DNA of 64,000 bases from Euptelea pleiosperma (Eukaryota; Streptophyta; Magnoliopsida; Ranunculales; Eupteleaceae): NCBI GenBank assembly GCA_035048495.1, contig CM068540.1, forward strand, positions 4,944,829 to 5,008,828, written 5' to 3'. Shown piece by piece: positions 47,801 to 57,810 of this stretch (the stretch's first letter is position 1; the number at the start of each line of letters is the position of its first letter). The position numbers and the translations under genes are program-made. The notes under the pieces were generated by a model. The model saw only the letters and a program-made list of their open reading frames with translations, made no database searches and was not told the origin of the DNA.

Positions 47801-48144
47801 TTCCCCCATCAAATGTCAAAATTTTTTTTTTTAAAAAACCTTTGGAAAGGGCGTGACAAGAGAGCCAATTGTTTTGGGAGAGGTGAGTGTATCTTTGAAA
47901 AGAAGTGGCAAGATTTTAACATTTTTGTTGCTTTTATAAGTTGTTTCATGCATAGTTTAGCAAGTCTCCGTTTAAAATTTGACTTTTTGAAAAAAAAAAT
48001 CTCTTTTTTCGAAAAAAAAAAATGTTCCAAACCATGTTGTTTTCAAAACAATGAGAAAAATATAAAAAATTATAAAAGATTATTATTTTTTATAATATAT
48101 GTCACCTATTTTGTGTTTATAAAACTATGTTTAGAAAGGCTCAA
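47801..48144. other. AT-rich, no gene
   Basis: Poly-T and poly-A runs and no recognisable element. Confidence 0.4.
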
Positions 48145-48530
48145 GCTCCGGTTACCGCCCTAAAATGACAGGATTTGGTTATAGGACACAATATGAGCCA
48201 TGTGGCACACTCTTAGAGAACTCTGACCGTATGGATGTTTGGCCAACCCTAAGTAGACCTACAAACCAAAAATCAGCCTGATTAGTGATTTATAGGCATT
48301 GGATTGGACTTATTTTCATGGGTTGATCTCAACTGTGGGAATTTGAGCAGTATTTGAGGTACAAAGTTCCAATGTCTAGAAATCACTAATCTGGCTGATT
48401 TTTGGTCTGTAGGTCTACCTAGGGATTGGCCAAACATCCATACGGTTAGAGTCCTCTAAGAGTGTGCCAGGTGGCTCAGCTCATATTGTGTCCTGTAGCC
48501 GAAGCCATCATTTTAGGGCGGTAACTGAGC
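48145..48530. mobile_element. Fold-back element, type A ends, complete
   Basis: 386 bp. It starts GCTCCGGTTACCGCCCTAAA and ends TTTAGGGCGGTAACTGAGC. Arms share the GACCGTATGGATGTTTGGCC and CAAAAATCAGCCTGATTAG blocks with the other copies. No matching TSD was seen. Confidence 0.88.
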
Positions 48531-48548
48531 CTGGCCCATTTAGAAAAG

Positions 48549-49288
48549 ACGGAAAATTTTCGAAACAAACCCAAGTTTAAGGGTATTTTGCAAAAAGAAC
48601 CGTATTTTTTAAAATTTGTCAAAACAAACCTAGGACGCCGGACCGTTTGGCGTATTCTCACGAAACTTTAAAATGGCTGAATTGCCCTCTTCAAATGATA
48701 TGCCAAATGGTTAGGCGTATGTTGTTATACGTCGCCAAACGGTATGGCGTATCACTTTGTGAACCGCCAAACCAAAGTGATACGCCATACTGTTAGGCGT
48801 TTATTTTTTACTGTGTTAAAGTGAAACTCACGTTTGATGATGTTAGAAATTTCAGATCACCAAAAATCAGCCATTGATTTATCTTCCTTGTGTGTACACA
48901 AAAATTATGAAAAAAAAAGTCAAATCGCCGTCAGACGCCATACTGTTTGGCGATGGTTATTAACAGTCGTCAAACTGTTCGGCGACGATTATTAACAGTC
49001 GCCAAACTGTTCGGCGTATGCTATTAAAAGTCGCCAAACGGTTTGGCGACATTTAATTGCCGACGCCGAACGGTTTGGCGACTGTTAGTAACCGTCGCCA
49101 AACAGTATGGCGTCTGACAATGATTTGACATTTTTCAGGCACTAGGACAAGGGCAAATCTGCCATTAAAATATTTTTTGAGCATACGCCAAATGGTTCGG
49201 CGTCCTAGGTTTGTTTTGACAAATTTCTAAAAATACGGTTCTTTTTGAAAATAACCTTAAACTTGGGTTCGTTTCAAAAATTTTCCGT
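48549..49288. mobile_element. 740-bp element with long TIRs and about 11 short palindromes
   Basis: TIRs of about 130-150 bp start ACGGAAAATTTTCGAAAC (left) and end GTTTCAAAAATTTTCCGT (right). Both then read AGGACGCC with a CGCCAAACNGTTTGGCG-type palindrome. Some eleven imperfect copies of that 17-18 bp palindrome lie between 48,640 and 49,205. Flanks AGAAAAG and GGAAAAG may be an eroded TSD. 48,826-48,915 is shared with 57,365-57,500. Non-coding. Confidence 0.8.
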
Positions 49289-49720
49289 GGAAAAGATTAA
49301 AGTATTTATAGACGTTTAGAGACCTTAATAAATGAGAAATATGTTTTGAACGTTATAAGTATATTGCTTATATTACTTAGACTTAAAAGGTAAACACCGT
49401 ATAGTTTCGGTTCTATTATACTTATATTACTACCCAATCTATGTTACTTCGCGGCGTATGCACACATATTTCATCGCTTATCAATCTTTTGACATTCTTG
49501 TCTTTTTGACCGATTTTTTTAATCCTAATAGTTATTTTTCGTTATAACAAAAACAACGGCCATTATTTTCCATTTTTGAAAATTTGAAATTTCCAAATTT
49601 CAATTCTAGCACCATTTTTTCCATTTTTGCCCGTAAGCGTTACAATTCGTTGTAACAGAAAAAACGGTAACACCCCCAATCCGTTATACCGTTGTAACGG
49701 CCCCTTTTAAACCTTGGTTT
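49289..49720. other. AT-rich, no gene
   Basis: Several GTTATAAC/CGTTATA-type motifs; nothing that can be assigned. Confidence 0.4.
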
Positions 49721-49724
49721 AGCC

Positions 49725-49905
49725 GACCCCATGTTCGATATACATACCAAAAATCAACCTGATTGGTTAGTACTTTTTTAGGATTGATTTTAGCCGTTGG
49801 ATTCATGCATGTTTTTTGGGTACTAAATCCAACGGCTAGAAATCATTAATCAAATCGACTTTTTAGTGTGTTTATCCAGTGGGATAAAGATCCATGTAGT
49901 CAGTG
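49725..49905. mobile_element. Fold-back element, truncated
   Basis: Inner arms ACCAAAAATCAACCTGATT and AATCAAATCGACTTTTTAG flank a loop with an AGCCGTTGGATTCATGC / AATCCAACGGCTAG inversion. Outer arms are missing. Confidence 0.65.
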
Positions 49906-49951
49906 GGCCGACAAAAATGAGCAAATAAGACCGCTAGAGTCTACTCCTTTA

Positions 49952-50053
49952 AGAGTAAACTTTGCTGACCGACCATGAGCCACCGCCACGTGGTATCATA
50001 TAATAGTGTGCCACATGGCTCATGTTCTGGTTGTTCAGCAAAAAATTTTACTC
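49952..50053. mobile_element. Miniature fold-back copy with G-box, upstream of PHT1
   Basis: The left part AGAGTAAACTTTGCTGACCG ... CATGAGCC is inverted on the right as GGCTCATG ... CAGCAAAAAATTTTACT. The loop is nearly gone. It contains CACGTG at 49,987-49,992, about 200 bp upstream of the probable PHT1 start. Confidence 0.65.
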
Positions 50054-50184
50054 CTCTGCATGGGAGTACCTCTACTACTAAAAAAATTCCTTGACCCGGT
50101 GACGAGCCAATGCAGTGACGATAGGACTCTCTCTCTCTTCTTTCCCTACGCAGTTACACACGGTAGGACGACTCTTCTCTCCTT

Positions 50185-50294
50185 TCCCTCCTTATATTAA
50201 GGTCTCTCGCACTCTGCTTCTCTCGCACTCTGAACTGAAGAGGTGATCAGTGGAGCTTCTAAAGACTTATCTTGATTCTGGATCGAGAGACAAT
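50185..50294 (+). promoter_or_regulatory. Probable PHT1 core promoter and first non-coding exon
   Basis: TTATATTA at about 50,192-50,199 could serve as TATA box. The following pyrimidine-rich leader ends at a good donor, CAAT/GTAAGA, at 50,294/50,295. PHT1 genes commonly have an intron in the 5' UTR. The start is inferred, not observed. Confidence 0.45.
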
Positions 50295-51711
50295 GTAAGA
50301 AATCCTTCTCTCTTTGAATTATAATTCTCTGGTTCGTCGTTTGATCTTCTCTGTTTTTCTTTCTTTTTTCTTAGAATCGAGTTTTCTTCTTTAATGGGTT
50401 TACTGTATTTTCGTCTTTAATGGGTCTGGATAGGTGCTACCCATTTCTTTGAACTCCTTCTTCTTCGTTTGGGGTGTTAGCTGCAACTACACTGGAAAGA
50501 ATTGCCGCATTAATCGTCAACCTTTGATCTTGCCAAATAAATTTCAGACTTGTTGAAAAGTCCTCGCTCGTTGTTTCTTGGATTCTATCGGCGATTTCTT
50601 GAATGCTCATGCTCCAGTTACCGCCCTAAAATGACAGGCTCCAGTTACAGGACTCTATATGAGCCACGTGGCACACTTTTAGAGAACTCTGACCGTATGG
50701 ATGTTTGGCCAATCGCTAAGTGGACCTACCACAATCCCCTCTTCAAAAGCATTTCTGGGTTTGTGGCGTGATGTGATTGGCCACTGCTTCAAAAATTTCT
50801 CCAAAAATCAGCCTGATTATACGGTCAGAGTCCTCTAAGAGTGTGCCACGAGGCTCATTAGTGTCCTGTAACTGGAGCCTGTCATTTTAGGGCGGTAACT
50901 GTAGCACCTTTCTTGAAAATTGACAGTTTTCACTTTTCAGTAGTTGTCGTTGTTGCCTTCTCTCTCTCTCTCTCTCTCTCTCTCCCAATATTGTAACTTT
51001 GATTTCTTAAATCAAAACCTCAGAATTACTTCTACAGCAATAAATAAAAATGCCATTAAATGCAGAATAATCCATACTTCCTTGCAGTGCGTCCATGGTG
51101 GCATTATAGGTACATTTGTTTTTGGAATCTCCTCCAATTTCTTGATATTTTTCCTTCTTTGTATAATATTCAAGAACCTCAAATTTTTTTGTGTGTGTGG
51201 TACTTCCATTTTTACCCGAATTTTTAGACTATCTGGGTGTTCTTTTGAAGATCTGATGAAAAATTTGTTAATCTGGTTAAGTTTCATATCAAGAAGATTG
51301 CATTTTTTTTTAATCTGGTTAGATCATCATCATTGTAATCAGAGAGAAAATTATGAATTTAAGGTTTCTAAAGTGTAGAAGACTTGAAGACTTTATTTTA
51401 TTTGGTGGAAGAAGTGTGGAAAACATGAGCTCTCTGTTTTTCTTCCCCTGTTTTCTGGTCTTTTTCTTTTCTTCTCTGTTTTCAGGGGGTTGATTCTATA
51501 GGTACACTACAGAATTCTTTCTAGAATAGTAGTGGAACACGTGGCACCTAATCAGGTGGACCCAATTGGGGTCATGCATTTTGCCACATCAGAAACTCCT
51601 CATGTGGCAAAATACATGTTGTAGTCTGGTGGACCCAATTGGGCTCATGCATGTTGATAACTAACAGTATACATGTTGTGATCTGATCTCCCGCTTGTTC
51701 ACATCTTGCAG
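50295..51711 (+). other. Probable PHT1 5'-UTR intron
   Basis: Donor GTAAGA at 50,295, acceptor CTTGCAG at 51,705-51,711, 70 bp before the ATG. Alternative acceptors (for example TTTTCAG near 51,485) are possible. It holds a fold-back element (50,611-50,905), a (TC)n run near 50,958-50,985, and a 73-bp-spaced direct repeat GGTGGACCCAATTGGG (51,555 and 51,628). A CACGTG lies at 51,538-51,543. Confidence 0.5.
50611..50905. mobile_element. Fold-back element, type A, in PHT1 5'-UTR intron
   Basis: It starts GCTCCAGTTACCGCCCTAAA and ends TTTAGGGCGGTAACTGTAGC. The left arm is complete with GAGCCACGTGGCAC (G-box 50,665-50,670); the right arm G-box is mutated to CACGAG. The loop region is replaced by a degenerate piece of fold-back family 2 (about 50,735-50,806). 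295 bp. Confidence 0.85.
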
Positions 51712-51781
51712 AAAATATTTCTAGATCTGTAGTAAGAGAGAAGATAGTAAGAGAGAGAGAAAGCTTAGAGAGAAGGTAACC

Positions 51782-53419
51782 ATGGATAGGGAACAATTGC
51801 AGGTGCTTAATGCACTAGATGTAGCAAAGACGCAATGGTACCACTTCACTGCAATCGTGATTGCTGGTATGGGTTTCTTCACCGATGCCTACGATCTTTT
51901 TTGCATCTCACTCGTAACCAAATTGCTCGGCCGTATATACTACCATGTCGATGGTGCAGACAAACCGGGTTCTTTACCGCCTAATGTCTCTGTTTCTGTC
52001 AATAATGTTGCGCTCTTTGGCGCCCTCGCTGGCCAGCTCTTCTTTGGCTGGCTCGGTGACAATATGGGCCGTAAGCGTGTTTATGGAATGACTCTCATGC
52101 TTATGGTTCTTTGCTCAATTGGCTCTGGACTTTCTTTCAGCAAGGACCCAAAAGCTGTTATGGCCACCCTTTGCTTCTTTCGATTCTGGCTTGGGTTCGG
52201 TATTGGTGGTGACTACCCGCTGTCCGCCACCATCAAGTCTGAGTATGCCAATAAGAAAACGCGTGGCGCCTTCATTGCCGCTGTCTTCGCGATGCAAGGT
52301 TTTGGAATTTTAGCTGGTGGGATGTTTGCAATTGTGGTCTCTGCTGCATTCATGGCCAAGTTCAAGTCCCCCTCTTATGAAATAGATCCAATTGCCTCAA
52401 CTGTTCCACAGGCTGATTATGTGTGGCGTCTTATTTTAATGTTCAGTGCGTTACCAGCTGCCGTCACATGCTACTGGCGTATGAAAATGCCTGAGACTGC
52501 CCGTTACACTGCACTTGTCGCCAAGAATGCGAAACAGGCTGCCTCCGACATGTCGAAGGTCTTGCAGGTCGAAATTCAAGCGGAACCGGAGAAGGTTGCT
52601 AAGTTGTCACAGGAGCAGTCCAATGTGTTTGGTTTGTTCTCTAAGAAGTTTCTTTGTCGCCATGGACTTCACTTGCTCGGAACCACTAGTACATGGTTCT
52701 TGTTGGACATTGCATATTACAGTCAGAATTTGTTCCAGAAGGACATCTTTAGCACAATTGGATGGATCCCACCTGAAAAGACCATGAGTGCACTTGAAGA
52801 GGTCTATAAAATTGCAAGGGCACAGACCCTCATCGCTCTCTGCAGTACTGTGCCAGGATACTGGTTTACAGTGGCATTCATTGATTGCATTGGGAGGTTT
52901 GCAATTCAATTGATGGGTTTCTTCTTCATGACGGTTTTCATGTTTGCTCTTGCCATCCCTTACAATCACTGGACCCAGAAGGAGAACCATATTGGGTACG
53001 TTGTGATGTACGCCTTGACCTTCTTCTTTGCCAATTTTGGGCCCAACAGTACTACATTCATCGTGCCAGCAGAGATCTTCCCAGCCAGGCTGCGCTCGAC
53101 GTGCCATGGTATCTCGGCAGCTCCTGGGAAAGCTGGTGCAATTGTATGTGCATTTGGGTTCCTGTATACGGCGCCGAACTAGGATATGTCAAAGACGGAT
53201 GCTGGGTACCCAGCGGGTATTGGGGTGAGGAATTCGCTCATCATGCTAGGCGTGATCAACTTCGTTGGGATGGTGTGTACGTTCTTGGTGCCTGAGTCGA
53301 AGGGGAAATCGCTGGAGGAGATGCTAGGCAAGAACGACGCAGAAATTGAGATGAAGACGGGGGCGGGGGCGGGGACGGAGCAACAGCAAGGTTATAATAC
53401 CATGACTGTTCCTGTTTAA
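51782..53419 (+). CDS. PHT1: PHT1 high-affinity phosphate/H+ symporter, interrupted by one stop codon
   Basis: The frame of 545 codons is colinear with plant PHT1 proteins, 12-helix MFS transporters that take up phosphate with protons at the plasma membrane. Visible hallmarks are [10 protein letters not shown] (residues 31-40), the signature [20 protein letters not shown] (142-161), FAMQGFG (169-175), [15 protein letters not shown] (305-319) and [20 protein letters not shown] (416-435). By comparison with the fungal PiPT structure, Tyr-145, Gln-172, Trp-305, Asp-309 and Tyr-313 are the expected substrate residues, and all are kept. Codon 467 is TAG where the family has Gln, ending the protein at 466 residues before helix 12 and the C-terminal tail; the same frame continues cleanly to 53,419. 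Residue 152 is Lys instead of the family Met. There is no intron in the coding part, as usual. It is a recent pseudogene, a null allele, or a sequencing error. Confidence 0.93.
53180..53182 (+). other. Premature TAG in PHT1
   Basis: The codon between LYTAPN and [12 protein letters not shown] is TAG. The family consensus is N-Q-D at this place, so CAG to TAG, a single C-to-T change at a CHG site, explains it. Confidence 0.9.
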
Positions 53420-53524
53420 CTAAGTAGGGTGAGATTTATAGTTAAAACGGTTAAAATTGAGTTGTAATGGTTTTTGCGAATGAGGAAAACTATACCCTTA
53501 ATCTGTTTCAAAAGTTTGATGCAT
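53420..53524 (+). other. PHT1 3' flank
   Basis: About 100 bp of AT-rich sequence, probably 3' UTR, before the next fold-back element. No canonical AATAAA was seen. Confidence 0.4.
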
Positions 53525-53820
53525 CTTTTCCCTCCAAGTGACATGGCATACTCATTCGGGCCAGATGACGATCACTCCTTGACGGACCTAAAAACTAAAA
53601 ATCAGTCTGATTAGTGATTTCTTGCCGTTGGATTTAACCATTTTTTTCATTATGGGCTTTATGAACAGGCCTATGGATGGGTTATATATAAGCCAATGAT
53701 GAAAAATGCTCAAATCCAACGTATATGAATCATCAATCAGGCTGATTGTTGGTGTGTAGGTCACCAAGAGGGAAGCCAAAAACATTCATGGGTCAATGGG
53801 TCAATAAGTCAGAAAGATTG
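53525..53820. mobile_element. Fold-back element, diverged, just downstream of PHT1
   Basis: The left arm has AAAAATCAGTCTGATTAGTG and the right arm AATCAGGCTGATTGTTGGTG. Outer parts are altered (AAGTGACATGGCATACTC). No coding frame. Confidence 0.7.
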
Positions 53821-53904
53821 CCTTTAGAGGAGGGCTGTATGAACGTTTATTAATGTGCTGGATCCAAAACTGAGCCGAAGGCCAGCCCTATACTGGAATC
53901 AATG

Positions 53905-54004
53905 TAAGAGTAGAACTTCGATGATATACGTTGATGAGAAACCACATTATGAGCCACGTGGCACACTCTTAGAGGCCACTGGTCAAATGTTGGGCCAGCT
54001 AAAC
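53905..54004. mobile_element. Fold-back left arm only, type B
   Basis: GTAGAACTTCGATGATATA is followed by TTATGAGCCACGTGGCACAC (G-box) and then breaks off. It is the best uninterrupted match to the copy split at 38,952/46,374. Confidence 0.7.
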
Positions 54005-54967
54005 CACATTATTACTTTTGGAACGCTAAATATTGGGCCCTAACTTTCTCATCAAGCATGCCCTTAAGGTATAGCCCGGAATAAATTTTTTTGTTGAACC
54101 CCAACTCATCCACTAAAGAAAAAGAGAGGGACAAAATCATGTGTGTTAGGGGTGTTAATGGGTCGAGTTGGTCCAATGGGCTTTTACGCGTGCAAAAATT
54201 TTGTGCCGGGTTTGTGCTAAACAAACTTACATAGGTCCTCTCAAGTTTAATTGGCAAGCCTTTTATACATTATTGAGCAGCCTTGGGCCTAACTGCATAT
54301 GTTTTATGATGGGCTTGGTTAGAGATTGGCCCAGCTCAATTATATGAGAAAATGCAATTTTTCCAGGGAAAATTGCCAATCAAACACGCCCTTAACGATA
54401 ATGATGTTGGTGGCAGTGGAGGGACGATCCTGTGAGGCATATAACCAAATATTTTGTATGCAATCACATCAAACATGATCCGAGAAAATCGAAGGTCCTT
54501 GATGTGTCGATACTTCTGCTAAAAAAACCATTTAATCTATCTGCAGGGTGATCTATGGTGTAAATAGTACAGATAGTGACGAAAATTGCACTATCATATG
54601 ATTGGTATAATTTTCCAAAAGAATGAAATATATTGAATAGTTGTGATCATCGATCCGATCCCTTGACTTTTTGACCTTGGTGAGGTCGGACCTATCATAT
54701 TGCGGGTCTCGATCCTTGCATGTGTTCCACGTGTCTCCACATCGAGGTTATGATGTCATGGCCTTAAGATATTTGAAGATGGAACTTAGAAAAAAAAAAA
54801 GTGAGAAAAAGTTGTATCTAATGCAAATCCATATTAGAGACGGCCAAAACTCTTAGAAGGGGTGTGATAGTGCTTGCATCATTTGCTTGCTAAGTTAGGA
54901 GGGTAGAGAGATAAAGAAAGGGTATGGGAAGAAAGAAACGTACAGGGCATCAGGGCATCACCAGAAG
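54005..54967. other. Dispersed repeat and unassigned sequence
   Basis: 54,010-54,150 repeats 46,910-47,060. The remainder, including TGGCCTTAAGATATTTGAAG (54,760), has a counterpart in style at 55,560-55,860 (shared TTATGATGTCATGGCCTTAA), so both are copies of one old repeat. No gene. Confidence 0.45.
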
Positions 54968-55128
54968 TTTTTTTTTTTTTGACTTCCAAGGGTATCCGGG
55001 CCTCTTTGAGTACCCGACTAGTCCCCCGGGGCACGTGTGTGTACCCCTTCCACATGCGTCAGGTAAAATCAGGGTAAATGCCCATGGGGTCGAACTTAGG
55101 ACCTCCTACTTTTATGAAATATTGAATT
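54968..55128 (-). mobile_element. tRNA-derived SINE (Au-like), minus strand
   Basis: Read on the minus strand it has a B-box-like GGTCCTAAGTTCGACCCC, a 3' body with GGGACTAGTCGGGTACTC and GGCCCGGATACCC, and ends in an A tract (T run at about 54,969-54,981). The 3' body matches that of the SINE at 57.6-57.8 kb. Confidence 0.65.
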
Positions 55129-55149
55129 AATTTTGACAGAATAAGTGGT

Positions 55150-55400
55150 GTCACGTTGATGATGGACCATATTATGAGCCACGTGTCACATTCTTAGAGA
55201 CTACTGACTGTATGGATATATGTTTGTCTCATCCCTAGGTATGCCTACATACCAAAATTCAATTCGATTAGTAATTTCTTTCCGTTGGATTAGAGCCACG
55301 CGTCACACTCTTAGATACCACTGACTATATAGATGTTTGTCCCATCCCTAAGTAGGCCTACATACCAAAATTCATTTTCATTAGTAATTCTAAATTCTGA
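55150..55400. mobile_element. Two fold-back left arms in tandem
   Basis: TTATGAGCCACGTGTCACAT (55,174) and GAGCCACGCGTCACACTC (55,294) each lead into GATGTTTG / CATCCCTA and CATACCAAAATTCA. There are no right arms, so this is a partial head-to-tail duplication. Confidence 0.65.
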
Positions 55401-56072
55401 AATTATTATAAAAAAAAAAAATCTGACATATGGCCTTCACGTCTGCGAGTTCAGCGTCTGTCCGGACACCCTTTCAAAGGGCATCTCAGGTAATTCGTTT
55501 TTAAGATTTTAAATTTAAGTATTTTTTTAATTTATAATAATAATAATAATAAAATTCTGTATGCAATAGCATGAATAGTTGTGATCATCCAATCCCCTTG
55601 GCTTTGACGGGACCTATAGCGTGTCCCACGTGTCTCATCGTCGAGCTTAATTATGATGTCATGGCCTTAATAAAAATAAAAATAAAAAGAGAAAAAGAGA
55701 AGAGCAAAGGGTGGGAAAAAGGTGTCTCTAAAGCAAATCGATATTCATTGTCATACGACACAAAGCAAGAAATATTCATGGCTAAGCTTAGGGACACCCA
55801 AACTCTTGTAAAGGGTGTGATTTTGCTTGCATCATTTGCTTACAAGTTGGTAAGGTAGAGACAAAGAGAAAGGGAAGAAAGAAACGTATGGGGATTCATC
55901 ACGAGAAGGTCGCTTCAAACTTCAAAGAGTTTTGCAAATTGACTTCCCAGTTCCCATGTACACCCACTTTCTATTAATAATCCCTACTTCATTTTCTCTC
56001 TCAGGATTACGTCCTCCTTACGCCGACATAGTTCGATGTACCCTCGAGATTCACAGCACAAAGATTCAAAGC
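55401..56072. other. No gene
   Basis: AT-rich, with an (ATA)n stretch near 55,538-55,552 and the repeat shared with 54.7 kb. Confidence 0.4.
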
Positions 56073-56350
56073 AAGTTTCACTTTGTCTCACCTGAGACAA
56101 AGTGAAACTTCTTTGGGAAACAGTAATCTCAGGGCGAGACAATCCAGTTTTGGATCAAATCGCGATCCGGATCATCCGATCCAGAATGGGCTTCGAACCG
56201 GTCTGATCCAGAACGGGATCAGAACATCTCATCCCAGACAAAGTGAAACTTCTTTGGGAAACAATGATCTCAGCCTACCGATCGCACCTCGCCAGAGACA
56301 AAGTGAAATATCTTTGGGAAAAAAAGTGATCTTAGAGCGAGACAATCCAG
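56073..56350. repeat. 18-bp perfect palindrome and three GAGACAAAGTGAAA repeats
   Basis: AAGTTTCACTTTGTCTCA (56,073-56,090) is followed after CC by its exact inverse (56,093-56,110). GAGACAAAGTGAAACTTCTT then recurs near 56,226 and 56,295, each followed by TTGGGAAA and a GATCT/AATCTCAG stretch. A frame at 56,083-56,394 reads RQSETSLGN three times, but nothing else supports a gene. Confidence 0.75.
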
Positions 56351-56653
56351 TTTTTGATCCGATTGGTGGGCTCCGATCGATCCCGATCGCTTGATCCATA
56401 ACGGAATTCGAAGTTTATCCAATAGTCTCGACCATAGAGACGACGTCCTCCTGAGGTAGACAGCATCATTTTCCTTCTCTGTATCCCATCCCATGAGAGC
56501 GATTCCCCACTTTTTCACATTAGCAAGTTATCAAACTCTTGAGAAAACTCCAAGAAACCCTAATTTGTGTAACATCACCACACCACAACCTTTGTTCTCA
56601 CACACATCACTGCCAATGCAAGGGACACTAAGAGAAGGATAATGATGGACTCT

Positions 56654-56771
56654 AGTCATCTAGAGAGAGAGAGAGAGAGATGATTATGAGAGAGACAGTA
56701 GTCATCTAGAGAGAGAGAGAGAGATGATTATGAGAGAGACAGTAGTCATCTAGAGAGAGAGAGAGAGATAG
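56654..56771. repeat. Tandem GA-rich repeat, unit about 46-50 bp, 2.5 copies
   Basis: The unit is AGTCATCTAGAGAGAGAG... ATGATTATGAGAGAGACAGT. Confidence 0.85.
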
Positions 56772-57628
56772 ATGGATAATGTATGGGTCCAAAGGAGGTA
56801 GACATAGAAGGAACAAAACATGGTTTTGTTGGTATGCTGATTATGAAAGATTGATGATGTAATGGGATGTGGAGCAGACTGGGCCAGAGGCCCAGCAAGT
56901 TTGTAGGGGTTATGGTAGGACCCACATACCATTTTTAGGTTCATGGATTTTGAGGTTTGTCGTGGTCTAATCCGGAGGCTGAAAAGGTAGGGTAGTATGG
57001 CCGGTGTGGGACCAAAAAGGCTGGTCTAAGGTAATAGATTTAAGGGATATGGTGGGCCCAAAATATGTGGACCTCAATATTGAGTTGGGCCCACACGCAT
57101 TTATATCCCTTTTCTCACTTACACGCATCTACATATTCATGGGAGATTAATCAGAGGCTCATCTCTGGTTGGCATGGCATGTCCTTTCTACTAGTAATTA
57201 TCATAGCTGATTTGTTCACTCCCATGTTGGAATGGGATGATTTTTGGCGAGGATGGTCTCTATGGTGAAGAGATCATCCTCACAAAAATTCAGATCATTC
57301 TGATATTCGTAGTCTGGTTCACAAGTTGAAGAATTACGGACCGTCTATTCTTATTGTTCACTTGAAAACCACATTTGATGGGGTTAGAAATTTCAGAATG
57401 GGCTGATTTTTTGTAGGCTTGATCTATATGGTGAGGAGATCATCCTCACCAAGAATCAGCCATTGATTCATCTTGCATGTATGTATGCCAAAATTATTGT
57501 AAAAAATGTTGTATGAAATTGTTAGCTTCATATCAGGCATGACCCTGACACTAGCACCTAGGCTTCATATCAATCCAAACTGTTATTTTTTTTTTGCAGG
57601 ATTATCATTCAATCCCAACTTATGCAAG
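56772..57628. other. No gene; old repeat fragments
   Basis: 57,240-57,500 contains ATCATCCTCACMAARAATCA twice and shares GTTAGAAATTTCAGA and ATCAGCCATTGATT with 48,826-48,915. GGGCCCA motifs occur near 57,050-57,090. No reading frame of interest. Confidence 0.4.
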
Positions 57629-57810
57629 GGGTTGGTGAGATGGCTTGGACCACGCCTCAAGAAGTGGAGGTTCTGAGATCAATTCCCCTCCTTGGTGGCC
57701 GCCCCTTGGGATTTATCCCAGTGGATCGAAAGGGTGACATACGTGTTTCATGGGATTTAGTCGTCGGGTGCACTAGGAGACCCGGATGCTCATGGTATTA
57801 AAAAAAAAAC
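57629..57810 (+). mobile_element. tRNA-derived SINE (Au-like), plus strand
   Basis: GGGTTGGTGAGATGGCTTGG (A-box-like), GGTTCTGAGATCAATTCCCC (B-box-like), a 3' body GTCGTCGGGTGCACTAGGAG then ACCCGGATGCTCATGGTATT, and an A tract at 57,800-57,809. It is the same family as 54,968-55,128. Confidence 0.65.

Noticed and set aside
47362..48163. Overlapping frames of 134-152 codons
   Set aside because: Three competing frames on both strands over repeat sequence and poly-A/T runs, with no recognisable domain.
51012..51378. Overlapping frames of 144 and 91 codons upstream of PHT1
   Set aside because: Low-complexity translations of the (TC)n run and intron sequence; no family similarity.
49300..51780. 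P1BS phosphate-starvation element (GNATATNC) in the PHT1 promoter
   Set aside because: Near matches such as GTATATTG were seen, but none fits the full consensus by eye in the parts read; not claimed either way beyond this range.
52607..53107. 166-codon minus-strand frame opposite PHT1
   Set aside because: It is a shadow of the PHT1 coding strand with no similarity of its own.
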